A stretch of 64,000 nucleotides of DNA from Moringa oleifera (taxonomy: Eukaryota; Streptophyta; Magnoliopsida; Brassicales; Moringaceae): contig JAJFZO010000566.1 of NCBI GenBank assembly GCA_021397835.1, forward strand, positions 7,493,501 to 7,557,500. Direction: 5' to 3'. Position 1 is the first letter of the stretch. The number at the start of each line of letters is the position of its first letter. Of this stretch, positions 12,627 through 25,285 are shown in pieces. The translations under genes were made by a program, and so were the position numbers. The notes beneath the pieces are model-generated. The model was not told the origin of the DNA. It saw only the letters and a program-made list of their open reading frames with translations, and ran no database searches.

Positions 12627-12974
12627 TCATCCTTTATAAGTAGTATCAACATCATAATGCCATGGTCTTTCTAATAGGATATGACAAGCGTCCATCTCTA
12701 CTACGTCGCATACAACCTCACCTTTTCTAATTAACAAAGAAATTTTGCAAACTTCTTGCAATTGAACTTTCAGACCTTTCTTGATCCATGCGATCTTGTA
12801 TGGAGAAAAATATTTCTCTATCCTCAAATTTAATGCTTTCACAAGAGCTTTAGAGACAACATTCTCGCTACTGCAATTATCAATAATGATGTCGTATACC
12901 TTATTACAAACAATGTATTGGGTTTGAAAAATCTTGTGTCGTTGAGTGTTATCAAGTTTCTTTGGGGCAAGCAA
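12627..12974 (-). pseudogene. gypsy aspartic protease domain
   Basis: An open stretch of 115 codons contains KVYDIIIDNCSSENVVSKAL, WIKKGLKVQLQEVCKI and DACHILLERPWHYDVDTTY, the usual plant gypsy protease landmarks. The catalytic triplet, usually D-S/T-G, reads D-N-C, so it is unlikely to be active. The coding sequence that should follow (RT, RNase H, integrase) is deleted, and only about 480 bp separates this domain from the LTR. Confidence 0.85.
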
Positions 12975-12999
12975 CAGTCATTAGACAATACACTCCACT

Positions 13000-14146
13000 T
13001 CTTGCATATCTCTTTCTACAAACTCAGTAACATCATAAATTTCTTCTTTAAGAACTTGTTGTTCATCACTACTATTTTCTTTTGCAAAGTTAACAGATCT
13101 TCTGTTCGAACATTGATTTAAAAGGTGGCCTGATTGGTTGCATCGAAAACACTTTTCAAGATTAGGTTTCGCATAAGGATCATTATTGACTTGATGTTAC
13201 TGCTGGTTATTACCTTGGATGTTGGACTGAACAGAGGTTTAGGTGTTATTTTGATTTTGTGCTAGATCTTGAGTCGAAGATATATTTTTATTCTGATTGT
13301 TGTTGTTGCTTGGAGTTGTTGACTTTTTAAAGAGGAAGAAACTTCTTGATTTTATCGTTGAAAGTTATTTTAGGTATGTATAATGGATCTGTTGATCTAA
13401 GTTTCTACTTTTATCGCCAAATTAACTACATTTGTCATGTTCCAAATCCCTTGAAGAGTAAGTCGATCTTGAATAACCATTTTTAGGCCTCCAATATAAT
13501 GAGCAATCAATTGATCCTCTGTGTCAAGTAGCTCGTGTATTTGATCGGTAGAATTCTTTTATATACTCATTAATGATACAGTTGACTTGTCAACAATTTT
13601 GATATTGTTGATATAAAAACTGCTCATAATTTAGAGAGAGAAATCATCTTTGTAGTAATTGCTTCATCTTGGGCCAAGTGCAAACACGTTGCTTTCCTTG
13701 GTGTTGACAATTGTATTGAAATTGTTTTCACCAAGCAGAAGCTCCGCCTTTTAACTTATATGCCACGAGCTTAACTTGATTTTCTTCTGAAATATTCAAA
13801 TAATCAAAAAAAAAATTTCAACAGTTCTTACCCAATCGAGAAAATCTTCAATGTTTAAATGACCGTTGAAACTTGGTAAATCCATCTTCATCTTAAATTC
13901 TTGAGTGTATGGGACTCGATCTTTATCCCTAAAACAAAAATTTTCTTCTTCTTTAGATGAATAATCCAACCTCCGTGGCTGCCTTTGTTGAACATTATTC
14001 CAATCTTGATGTTGAAAATCACCATCTCGAAAAGGTGAAAGGGCATTTCTAACCTCAAACTCACCATCATGCCGCCATATAAGAGCTCTCCGATTTTGCC
14101 GTTCATAGACCTGTAATGAAACATCTTCGTGAAATTCACGATTCAT
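13000..14146 (-). pseudogene. gypsy gag (capsid and CCHC zinc knuckle)
   Basis: From 14146 the minus strand reads KMDLPSFNGHLNIEDFLDWV, the start of the plant gypsy capsid domain, then ENQVKLVAYKLKGGASAW followed by a stop at a usual Trp and QFQYNCQHQGKQRV. Near 13110 is the zinc knuckle CFRCNQSGHLLNQC. Gag packages retrotransposon RNA. A poly-A tract near 13800 and several stops break the frame, and copy 2 differs by one base in that tract. Confidence 0.85.
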
Positions 14147-16306
14147 GACTTGTCTTGCTTGAATTAGGCATCATTATTGATTCTTCGGCCAATTTAGGGT
14201 TGGTATTGATCGTCATGGCCTGTCATAAGCTGCTGTTGACATCTTAAGCTTAGGTTAATAGGTGGTTATTGTCTAGGTTGTAAATGCACATGATTTACTG
14301 CCCTAGAATTTCTTGGAATAAAATCTGCACGAATTAAGTCTTGTTAGTCATCATTCTTTATGTTGTCATACTGATTTGGTCTTTACTCCATGAATCATGT
14401 CTTCATTTCATAGTCATTGCAGTTATCATCAGCACAATATTATGAAGGGTTCCATTAATCCCATCAAGTCGTTTCTCCAACTTGTCAAACCGCAGTTCAT
14501 TGTCGGTGGGTTATATCCCACTAAAACTGTCGTCAGCCATCAGAATAAGGGTAAAATCCTTGCTCTAATACCAATTTGGTGCAATGGAAGGTTTGCTTTG
14601 AAAGAAAAGCGGAATAAAACTAAATAACAAACCCAAAGGTTAAATGTTTAAAGGAAAATTTGATAAATTATATTGAATTCCCTCTCATTATTACAATAGG
14701 TCTTTAAATAATACAAAAAAATAAACTAAAAATAGGAAATATAGAAAGAATAGGAAAACTAAAAATAGAAAACTTGAAAGAATAGGAAACTAACTAAATG
14801 AAAAACTTGAGAAAATAAGAAACTGACTAAATGGAAAACTTGAGAGAATAGAAAACTGTTTAAATGGGAAACTAAGATATCTAATCAAAATAGGATATTA
14901 ACCAAAATAGTACACTATGTTAATGTGTACTGCATCAAAGACTAAGTAGGTAAACTATATTAGGAGACGGTCCAGAATCTTGCATGTCAAGAAGAAGCTT
15001 CAATGCATCAGAAGGTCTCCTAACTTAGCACAAACCTCCAATAAGACTGTTGTAACATACAACATGAGGAGCTAAGTTTTTATGGAACATTTCTTGATAC
15101 AAATTCATGGTTTCATCTATCTTTTTACTCTTACAAAATGCATTAATTAGGATGCTATAAGTGCATTTGTTTGGTACAAAACCTAACGATACTAAGCCAT
15201 TAAAAACTTCTAATGCGTCTGTCAATTAGCCTCATAAGCAATATCCATAAATTAATGAATTACATGTGACTATATCAGACTTAACACCTTATTTGATCAC
15301 TTTTACAACTACAACTTGAGCAACTGAAACATTCCTTTCTTGCAAAATGCATCAACTACTATACTGATTGTGAAAACATTTGGTGCGATGTTCCTAGCCA
15401 CCATTTCATTCAACAACTTTGTAGCTTCTTTCCATTGGCCTAACAGCAAGCACCATCAATTAAGGAACTATATGTCATGACATCTGGCTGCAATCCTTTA
15501 TCTCTCATTTCATATAAGAGCTTCAAAGCCTTAGTTATCAACCTGTCATTGCAAAGGCTGTCTATGATTATGGTGTAAGCTACCACATTAGGTCCAATAC
15601 CTCTTTCTTCCATCTTCGTTAGCAACCTTAACCTAATAGCCATGACACTATTGCCAATTTTACATAAACCATTTAATATTATACTGTAAGTAATCACATT
15701 AGGTTAATTACCTTTCTTTATAATCTCATCAAACAATGTCACTGCTTGGGAGATTCCACCCTGAGTACAAAGGCCATTTGTGAGAGAATTGAATGTTATA
15801 ATATTGGGTTATAGACTAAGCTCAAGAATCTTTCTTAAAACACAGAAATCCTGATTCATAATCTGTAAGCAACAAAAGCAATTAATCAAGATAATCAGGG
15901 CACAGATATGATGCCTCAGTCCTCATAATTCCATTTGATTGAACAAAGAAACCACAGTGGTGTGATGTTTCATTTTACTTATTGTACTCAACGATTGACT
16001 AAATTCAACCACAGATGGCCGAAGATGCATGTGGAACATCTGGTTAAACAGAGCTACTGCATCTTCAATGTTGCCGTTATACCCATAATTGAGTTTGTGT
16101 CTCACAAACTGAATGTTGACAAGTTGAGAGTGGGAATGGGCTTTCAATATCTTACCACGGTTGATTGCATAATGGTTTGATTGCAGGAAAAGAAGAGTGT
16201 ATTGAGATTTCATTTGTCGCTGAAGCTTGAAGTGAAAGCAATACTCGAAGTTATGATGTTCATGTGGTAAGCAAATTTTCCTTAAAAATTGGTTTCTTCT
16301 TCTCAA

Positions 16307-18759
16307 TGCCCTTCACTTTAAGGGTTGTGTTTTAGTTTCTCTCTCACCCTTCACTTCCAATTCTCTACTATGGTTGGAACAGAGAAGAAAAGAGAGGTCC
16401 ACTGAGCTACCTGACAAAGAGAAAGGTTTGGGTATTGTCAAGCCCAAAACGATGTCATTATGTCATCACAATCAAACATCCACACAAGATTATTGCTTCT
16501 CCAATTCGTCCAAGCATCAAGTACCACTACCATTTTTTCTTTTAAAAAAAAGATTATTCTGAATATTTAAGAGTAATAGTTTAATTAATAAAATAATTTT
16601 AAATAAAATATAAACAATAGAGTTAAATAGAAATAAGATTAGCAAAACAAAAGAAAACTATAGCTCAATTATTTTATTACCAGTTTATCTTTCATACAAC
16701 TTAAATCTTTATTTATAAATGAAGATTCAATCTACCTTAAAAATGTAGGTATAAATATTTAAATTTTAAATATAATTATCATAGTAAATATAAATAAAAT
16801 ATAAAAATAATTCATGATAAAAATTAAAAATTTAAGAATATATTATGTTTCACGTATTTATATTTTTATAAATCTAACAACTCATAATAATTTGAATTGT
16901 TAATACAATATTCAAAAGATAAAAAAGAATTGTTTGTGTACAAAAAAAATTTGTTACAGTAGTTTTTGTAAATATTGAGATAATAAATATTTACAAAAAC
17001 AATTTTTTTTATCTCAATCATCTCTTTTATAAACCAATAATATTTCATATATTTATAACAAAAAACTTAAAACTTTGATAATTTCAACAACGTATTTTTT
17101 ATTAAATTAGTAGCAAAAGACTAGAAGACATTTTTATATAATAAATATAAAAGTAAATTGAACATGAATATAAAGATGATAAATAAATGATTTCTTTTTC
17201 TTTTTCCTATTAGCTGTCGCAGAGTTCATTGGTTTTATAAATGTAAGAGTTTCAATTGATTTTATAATGTTGATAGAAGCATGCTAGTTTTTCTTCTCCT
17301 TTTTTCTACTGGCTATGGCAGAGGTAATTGGCCAAACACAAAGATCATTCGGCCACACTCAATATCCCGAATGGAATCCAAATTCAACATAGTTATCTCA
17401 AGATGTATTAGAATCATATTAATTAATATTATATTATTATAATTTATTTTGTTTTAATTATGAGAGAATTACTTAATTAATTAAGAAATATAATTATAAT
17501 AATTTACTTCTTGTTTCGAGGAAAATAGTGGATTATTTTTAAAAATTTTTTGTACAAAAATAAATCAAAATTAAATGAGTAAATATATGAAAATTTTAAA
17601 TTATTTGCAATTTCATTTAAAACTTTATAATTTTGATCAAATCAATTACATATATATGAAGTTTTAATTCAATTAAAATTAACTTTTGTTGTGCAATATT
17701 TAATGATGAATTTGGAGATTATGTGAGGATATTTTCAGATTTTCAATTTTAATGGAGGCATTTAAGGGTTTTGATGTTACCGTAGTTACAAACCATCTAA
17801 ATCTCTCTTGCCTTACTAATTAACTTCACCAAATAGTGAAGCCTACTCTCACGAAAAAATAGAAGGTTACTTATTTATATTTAAATTTATGATGTGGTTT
17901 TAAAAAACATTAAATAATCTTATCAATATTAATAGTATGCAAATCGGACATAAACTATCATAAAAGATGGATTAAATTTAAAATGAAATTGTAAATTATT
18001 TTTATTTAGATGATCAAAGCTTAATTTAATTATGAGGCATATTTTCATATTATTTAAAACATATTTTAAAACAACAAAATCTTTATTGATAAAGTGGAAA
18101 TTATCTCATGAACATAAACATTAATAATTTAATGTCCGATAATGATCATGAAAAAAGGAAAAAGAACAGAATAAATTCATTTTAAATCTAAGATAGATTA
18201 TTGTCTCTTCATAAAAGTTTATTTAACAGTACAAAATGAAATAATTTTTAGTTTTTGATAAAAATGTTAAAAATAGACCCATTTTTATTTAATAAATTTA
18301 GTTTTCAATAATCAAATAACTATTTTAAATTATAAAAATATTTAAAATATTAAAATTAATAAAAATATAAAAATATTAAGTAAAATGTATTCATCAAATT
18401 AAATTTAGTTAAACTTTAAATTTAAAATAAAATTCATGACAGAGAAAGAAACTTTGATGCAAATATCCATGTGGAAAAAAAAAAAAAAGATAAGAAGGGT
18501 TAATCGAAAAGGAGGGAGTAAAAGGAGAAAAAAGTGGCAATAATAGGAGTATTAATTGTTTGAAAAGTTAGAAGACAGCCTAGCCATTGTGTTGTCCGTA
18601 CATATTCCAAAAAAAAAAAGAAAAGAAAATCGAATTCAATCATGTCTGCCTACTTTCAACTTTTTAAAAAATAATTATGAATTATTGAAGATCAACCCCG
18701 CAATGCCCTTTCTTAAAGCAACCATCATTCTACCTTGCCATTCACATCATTTAGTAATT
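16307..18759. other. AT-rich intergenic spacer
   Basis: No gene seen. The first 250 bp include the 5' flank of the PPR pseudogene; the remainder is very AT-rich with homopolymer runs (poly-A at about 18475-18489). Short open frames here look random. It matches 42079-44531 in copy 2 with a few homopolymer differences. Confidence 0.6.
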
Positions 18760-21085
18760 AAATCAATAATATGCAAATGTTCAAAGTAGGAGTTTATAAT
18801 TCATAATTTTATTTACTAAAAACCAACATCAACTTTGCAACATGAAACCACAAAACTATCTTATAAATCATACATAAGTTGTAGTCATGAATTATGACCA
18901 AAATGAAATAAAAAGGCAACTATAACCCAATGATTTATGTCGACTAAAATTATTTTTACAAGAACACAATACTTTGAAGTTCAAAAGTCATAAGATTTAA
19001 TAGCATTAGCTATTTTGAAGATAAAACAAGTAACACAGTAAAATTATAAACAAAAAAGCGAGTTAATAGTAGCATTGTCCACAATGTAAAAAAAAAAAAA
19101 AAATCGATAAAGGCAACACTAACAAACAGTTTATACCCAAACAAAGCATATATCGATCTTTCCATAAAGGACAAAATGTTGTAAATATGATGAGTAACAC
19201 TAATAATCATAACAAAAACCTATATAGTATTATCATTGATCTAATGCATTGTCAGCCTATAGATGCAGGAGCCGAGGCTATTGCAAATGCATCTTCAGAG
19301 AATCTTTTCTCCACTGATTCATGGAGAAGTTTTTGTATCCTACATCTTTCATTTTTCCCAAGGTGCCCTTGAATAATTGTGTTATAAGAGCAACTACTAT
19401 CCAAGAACCATCATCATTCATTTTTCTATATAATCAACATATACTTAATTTTGTAACCCTTTCTTTACAATGTCCTTTAACCATTTTGTTACACATCCGA
19501 GCACTAAGGTGCTCCTTGACAAACATGCTAAGAAAAGGTCTCCTTGCCACTTTGGCTTTAGAAATTTGAAAAAGATATGAATCAGGATAATTGCATAAAC
19601 CTCTAGTGTAGAGCAAAATACTCATGCTAATATCAAAAACAGCAACTAACTCAAAACGAAAACTGAAGCATGTAGTAATTATAGTCAAAACATAATAGTA
19701 AGCAGTATTACTAATCCTTGACAAAATAAAAAGTTAAAGAAGCCTCAAAAAGCAAAATAGTATATTAATTCACATATTCTACTGATCTTCAATAGCCATG
19801 AATGAAGCTCACTTAGAAATATGGCTAGGAACTTAAGAGACTGAAGGATATAAAGGAAACAAGTTAGTTGACTTAATACTACAAGAAAAAAGTAAACAAT
19901 CAAGTTGGCCGCCATGTACGCAATGTTACTAACTTTTCTGTTTTCAATAATCAAGATCACTTTTTTTTTTCTTTTGGTTATTGGTGAGGCCATATATGAA
20001 AATTGCAAATAAATAACAAACCTAGAAAGAAGAAGAAGGCATACAAGGAACAGTATGCGGATATATACAATAAAATAATATCATTCTCCTAAAAGAAACA
20101 ATTTACTTATAATGGCATCCCAAGTACTTAAACTAGGTATCTAATGATTAAAGCAACCAGATCAATCAGTAAAGGCATGTTGAAACATGATGAATGAAAT
20201 AATATATTTATTTATAGGCAACCAACATTCACTTTGCGAATCATAAGGCTAAAAGTATTCATTAATAAATCCCACTTTGCCACTATATATGCAAACACTA
20301 CAATATCAAGTTTCAAACAATTTATATTATCTATTAAATGCTACACACATGTGCACATTTCTTTATGTAGATAAAGATCTACCAACACTTAAAGTGTTTT
20401 ATTTATAGAGCGAAACAGATAAGAATCCACAATGATCTTACCATTTTGTTCGGATTTATGGAATCCCTACTTTAAGTTCCTTAAAGTAAGTAAGCTTTTA
20501 TTCTCAATCAATTTCAATACCAAGTCTGAGCATTTTAGAAATTGTAATGAAAGAAAAAGCTAAAAAGATTTAGCCCAACCAAATGATTTAGAGTAAACTA
20601 TTTTCTGAAATAGTCAAACATATATATGAAGAAGCCACCAAAACAATGGATTTTATAAATAAAAGTAACACACTAGCATTTATCCCACTCATGAAGCTCT
20701 CATCAGGAATATCAACTTGAGAATTGAAAAGCCTAAACGACATTAAGGAAGAAGATTTAGTTAATTAAGCTGAATGAGTTTGACAATTGAGATCACTATC
20801 ACAAATATTAAGTTGTCAATCCTTCTCTCTAATCAATGAACAAATTTTCAGATCCTTAACTTTTTCCCAAATAATGCACAATATGATGAATATAAGTTTT
20901 ACATGTTCATTCACCTGATAAATTAGGTAAAATAAATAAGAAATTTTGGTTTAGATTAATAATATAGGTTTCTAAAAATAAGAAATGTAGTTCACTTACC
21001 ATCTACAAAACCAACATCAACTTTACCACTTGATGCTAGAAGAAATCTTAATCTTACAACAATCTAATAACTGAAATTCATTTGA
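18760..21085 (-). repeat. PPR-cluster paralogous block carrying C-terminal relic e
   Basis: The block aligns with 3868-4045 plus 5926-9860 once the CACTA and LINE inserts are removed, in the same order and orientation. It is an old duplicate of the PPR 3' region. Conserved islands ending in donor-like GTAAG lie at about 20440 and 21000 on the minus strand. Confidence 0.7.
19233..19580 (-). pseudogene. PPR C-terminal relic e
   Basis: The minus strand reads ARRPFLSMFVKEHLSARMCN, KMVKGHCKE, a frameshift, YRKMNDDGSWIVVALITQLF, KDVGYKNFSMN and a degenerate DNALDQ-like tail. It is the uninterrupted equivalent of relic a and shows the empty site of the CACTA insertion. No attached N-terminus. Confidence 0.78.
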
Positions 21086-23645
21086 GTAAACTTAATGCTC
21101 AACTTATTACCACCAGCCTTCAACTAGTTAAAGGATACAATTAGGTACAACAAAGAGACTTTATCCATAGAGGAGTTAAAGCCTGCAATCTGTCCAAGGA
21201 TCAAGAAATGAAGAGAAACAAGTAGGTTGGATCTTCATCAAATAAAGGTTTATGTGCTGAAGGAAAAGCTGAAAAAAGAAGGCAATCTTTTAATAAGATT
21301 ACTACCAAAGACAAGTCCAAAATCCCTACAAAGTCTTAATCCAAAGGACCTATGAGGAAATGCTTCTTTTGTGGAAAACCTAGCCATATTAAGAGGTTTT
21401 GTAAAGAGTTTAAGAAGAAGTAAGGTGAGTAACTCGCTAAGGAAGCACATGCAACTATGGCTACAGATTCTTTCAAAAAAGAAGGTGATGTATTAGCTAT
21501 GACAAAATCAAAAGTCTCAAATGAATGGATTCTTGACTTAACTTCCACATATCACACATATCCTAAGGCTAAATGGTTTGAAGACTGTAAAAAGGTAAAT
21601 GGGGAAAAATTTATCATGGGGAATGATCAATCTTATGAATTTAAAGGCATTGGAACCATAGCTTAAGCTAAAAGATGGAACCTTCAAGATCTCAAAGCAA
21701 GTGAGGCGCGTACCTCAACTAAGGAGGAACTTGATTTCCTTGGGCTCTTTGGATGATAAGGGATACTTCTTCAAGGCTGAGAGAGGTACCTTTAAAGTCT
21801 TGAAAGGTTCCTTAGTGATCTTAAAAGGAATTGAAGAGAATGGCTTGTACATTCTTAAAGGCAATGTTATGATAGGAAAAGCAACAATAGCTACTGAAGA
21901 AGAACTTGGTGCAGCCTAACTTTAGCATGGAAGAGTTAGGCATTATAGTAAGAAAGGGCTTTAAATCCTCAATAATCAAGGGTTGATAAAAAGGATAAAC
22001 TTTTACATCTAGATTTTTTTAAGCAGTGCGTGTTGGCTAAGTAACACAAGTTAAAGTTTACTACAGTTGCGGAGTATAACTCAACTAAAATTATGATTAT
22101 GTGCATTCATATTTATGGGGGGTAGAAGTAACTCCAACTAATACTGAATACAGGTATTTCATCCTTATTTTGATGACTTCTCAAGAAAGGTATGGCTGTA
22201 TATGTTAAAAACAAAAAGAAGAAAAATGCTTTGAAAGGTTTAAAGAATGGAAGATATGATGGAGAACCAAACTAGAAAAAAGCTTAAAGACTTAAGAACT
22301 AATCATGACTTAAAGTTTTGTAGCTCATCTTTTGATGCTTATTGCAACAAGTATAGGATTTTGAGTCATATGATAGTGAAAAAAAACTCCAAAACAAAAT
22401 GGAGTTGCTGAAAGTATAAATAGAACCATCATGGAAAGAGTGAGGCATATGCTATTCACCTTTGGCCTAAACAAGGGGTAAGCAACTATAACAGTTATGT
22501 ATTTGATAAATAGATGCCCTTTAAAGGTCATAAACTTAAAGATACCTAAAGAAAATGGATCGAAAAAGTTCCATCTTAGTCACTTAAGGGTGTTTAAGTC
22601 TGTTTTTTTTTTTTTTTTTACAAATAAAAGAGAAGGAAAGCTTAATCGAAAAGCAATAAAAGGAGTTTTCCTTAGCTATCCTAAAGGAGTGAAGAACTAT
22701 AAGATTTGTATAAATAAGCGAGAAGTCTACAAGACTTTAATTAGTAAAGATGCCACATACCGAGAGAATTTGTTGCCATATGCAATAGGTGCTATTGCTA
22801 GCAATGAGAATCCAAAAGGATTAGAGGAATCCAAGGAAGTCGTTGGGGTTGATATAAAATCAAAAAGATTTCAACCTCTACTAGCTAAGCCTTAGAATGA
22901 ACTGGTCCAAGCTTACAAGGAGAGCAGTAGTAGATTGCCCTTGTAAATAATGATTAGTAAAAGCTGCAATGTAGAGATGACCATGATCATCTATATCAAT
23001 ATCAGTTGGCTCGAAATAGGGACAAGTGAATCATTTAGCCACTAAGAAGATGCTGAGTGAGGAGTTTGATATGAAAGACCTAGGGCTAGCCAAAAGAATC
23101 TTAGGGATGGAAATTTAGAGAGATAGAATAAAGAGGTAATATAAGCTCTCTTAAGAAAACTATGTACAAAAAGTGGCTCAAAAATTCTCTATGCACTAAG
23201 CAAAATGAGTCACCACACCCCTTAGGAACATACTTCAATTTGTTTGTCAATAGCTACCTTAATTTAGAAGAAGAAAAGAGGAAAATGAGCAGCATACCTT
23301 ACTCAAATGTTATGATCTGCACTAGGCCTATGTAATTAGCCTTCTTAGCATGCATATGGCCAATCCGGTAAGAAAATTGGCAACCAATGAAATGGTTGCC
23401 AAGATATGTCAATGGAACCAAGGGTTATGGATTAATATATGCCAAAGAGGGACTCATCCAGTGAGGATTTGTTAGATACATTAATGTTGATTTTACCAGT
23501 GATAGAGATAAAAGAAAGTCACTTCTAATCTATGTTTTCTTGCTTGATGGGTATTGCATTAGTTGGAAGGCATAACTTTAATAGATTGTAGCTATCTCCA
23601 CTGCAAAACACTGAGTGTATAACCATGGTGGAAGAGTTCAAAATA
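21086..23645 (+). mobile_element. Decayed Ty1/Copia gag-pol remnant
   Basis: In order on the plus strand: gag C-terminus with KETLSIEELKPAI near 21150; zinc knuckle CFFCGKPSHIKRFC near 21363; degenerate protease with NEWILDLTSTYHT where a functional copy would have an LDSG-like motif; gag-pre-integrase block RRVPQLRRNLISLGSLDDKG near 21702; integrase scraps near 22080-22560; RT C-terminal piece FDMKDLGLAKRILGMEI near 23060; and RNase H start DFTSDRDKRKSLLIYVFLLD near 23490. Most of the RT is deleted and the frames are broken throughout. No LTRs were found. Confidence 0.85.
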
Positions 23646-25060
23646 GGTGTATGGTTGCTCGGACTATTGAAAGAGTTGAAGCTATAATACTTATAAAACT
23701 TTAATGGATGCACCTCAGCATCTCCTAACAGTCCCTGCTTTATTATTTTTCTCACTTGTACCTCTTTAATTTGGATGCTGATTTCTAGTCAATGCTTAGG
23801 TTTGTTTTGGTTTTAGAAAATGAGCACGAGAAAGTACCTAGCAAAAAATTTATACCTACTTAAATCAAGTGTGATATTACTTTTCACTTTGACAAGAGAA
23901 TCTACTTACTTTTATTTTGTTATTACTCTAATTAAATACATTTTTATCTTTAATCTAAAAATTTAAATTTTATCCATCTCTAGTCATAACTCTACTTTAA
24001 TACTTGGAGTTTGTAGAATTTAAAGAAAGAGCATAAATTGTTGTCAAGTTATGCATTAGATAGAATAAAAAGTTGCTCAACTTAGAGGATTTTTCACTTT
24101 AGAAATAAGTTTTGAGGAGTATTAAGATACTTCTTGAAATATATTGTTGATTGGATGTGTCTCATGGTTTATCTCTCGATTACTTTGTCAGGATTAATAT
24201 AACTATCTAATAACTCTCGACATAATCCATTTGAAGCATAAAGGTTGGTATTCAACTTTTAGATAAAATTGATGATGTAATAATTGCAAATGTTGAATTT
24301 AAATATCAACAGAATGAAAAAATACTGTTATTAACACACATTCAACTTATAATCAGAAAGGGGATTCAATGATATATTGGTTAGTTGATTGACTGAGTCA
24401 AAGTATTCAAAGATTTATTTACATGGTTACTCACCCCTTCTCCCTTAAAACACGTCTTGCTCACAATTGGAAAGAAAGAAAAGCTGATATAATTTTTTTT
24501 TTGAATTTGTAGTAAAGTTTTTATAAAATTTTGATTTTTACGTTATATTATTAATCAAATTTTTATGTTTAAAAATCATAAATATCTTTAAATTTAATTT
24601 AAATAAGATTTTGATTCAAATTATTATAAAAAATTAAATATATTTTTATTATTGAAATACTTCAAAATAATTTAAATAAATTATTGATTTTATTTTAAAT
24701 TTAAATAATATTTGTGCAATATTTATGTTTATGAATGTTTAAAATTGTTAATGGTGTTAATTTTAAAAAATATATTTAATATTAAAAAATTTGAAAATTT
24801 TTGTGACATTAGCTTGAATATTTGTTTTTTTACTTTATGAAATTTTTTAAATTAAAATCTATTGTATAAAATTTTTAATTTAAATAGATCAAAATTTTAA
24901 AACTTTTACTAATATTAATTTAATTTAAATAAATAAATAAATATTTAATTTATTATTTTTAAATATAAAAATTTAATTAATAACAATAAAGTTTTTTACA
25001 TTTATGAGTTTCAGAATTTAAAAAAAAAAAAGTTTTGAAAACGAAAACAAAAGCCTTTTT
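23646..25060. other. AT-rich spacer upstream of the F-box gene
   Basis: No gene seen. GC content falls further from about 24480 to 25030, with long A/T runs, then rises sharply at the F-box promoter. Confidence 0.6.
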
Positions 25061-25189
25061 GGGCGTTTAGTTGAGAAAAGGTTGGATTGAATCAAGCAAA
25101 ATGGGAAAGCCGAAAACATCAAAGAGTAGAGGATGAGTTATTAACGCCAAAACATGGCAAGGGGGAGCCGCGTGCTTCGCATCCCATAG

Positions 25190-25200
25190 TCCTATATAAT
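25190..25200 (+). promoter_or_regulatory. Candidate TATA box of the F-box gene
   Basis: The sequence CTATATAAT lies about 90 bp upstream of the F-box ATG in a short, relatively GC-rich stretch. It is the best core-promoter candidate by position and sequence; no transcript data are available. Confidence 0.4.
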
Positions 25201-25285
25201 CCCTTTTCCTGAGAAATGGCCTCATTTATCCATGTTTGCCCGACAGAAAACCTCCCTCCCACGAAGAATTCTGTCTTCAGGGAAC

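Larger units (their letters stand above)
11783..14942 (-). mobile_element. Deleted Ty3/gypsy LTR retrotransposon (gag and protease only)
   Basis: LTRs of 361 bp lie at 11788-12148 and 14577-14937, begin TG and end CA, and are flanked by the 5-bp target duplication AAGAC (11783-11787 and 14938-14942). The element is on the minus strand. Beside the 14577 LTR is a primer-binding site TTGGTATTAGAGC (RC of 14563-14575), close to the initiator Met tRNA 3' end. Gag lies at 13000-14146, protease at 12627-12974. Reverse transcriptase, RNase H and integrase are missing, so it would depend on a helper. The LTRs differ at many positions by eye, far more than the two segmental copies do, so the insertion is much older than the duplication. 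Each LTR holds a degenerate 30-35-bp minisatellite built on AAACTTGAGAGAATAGGAAA. Confidence 0.92.
11334..16306 (-). pseudogene. Rf-like P-class PPR pseudogene, split by a gypsy element
   Basis: Reading from 16306, an N-terminus rich in basic and hydrophobic residues (MRRRNQFLRK, possibly a mitochondrial presequence) leads to DAVALFNQMFHMHLRPSVVE and then successive 35-residue PPRs: PNVITYSIILNGLCKIG, PNVVAYTIIIDSLC, PDVMTYSSLIDG, PNKCTYSILINAFC, APHVVCYNSLIGGLC. The frame reaches 14943 and resumes at 11787 with LEPNIVTYNILIDG and a tail ending LVDLWSNSA. Without the insert it spans about 600 codons, the normal length for restorer-of-fertility-like proteins, which bind mitochondrial transcripts. 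Stops after MEL, ELSL, KKGN and GGLC, plus frameshifts near 15240-15440, show it is dead apart from the 3.15-kb insertion. Confidence 0.9.

Noticed and set aside
16866..18789. Open frames in the AT-rich spacer
   Set aside because: Low-complexity composition, no conserved motif, and homopolymer differences between the two copies disrupt one of them.
19745..20008. 87-codon minus-strand frame as a membrane protein
   Set aside because: Hydrophobic by AT-rich composition; it lies in noncoding sequence conserved among PPR blocks, where the equivalent frame at 7.9-8.2 kb is not open.
21457..22895. Several short open frames as separate small genes
   Set aside because: In order they spell a decayed Copia gag-pol; each is a fragment between stops.
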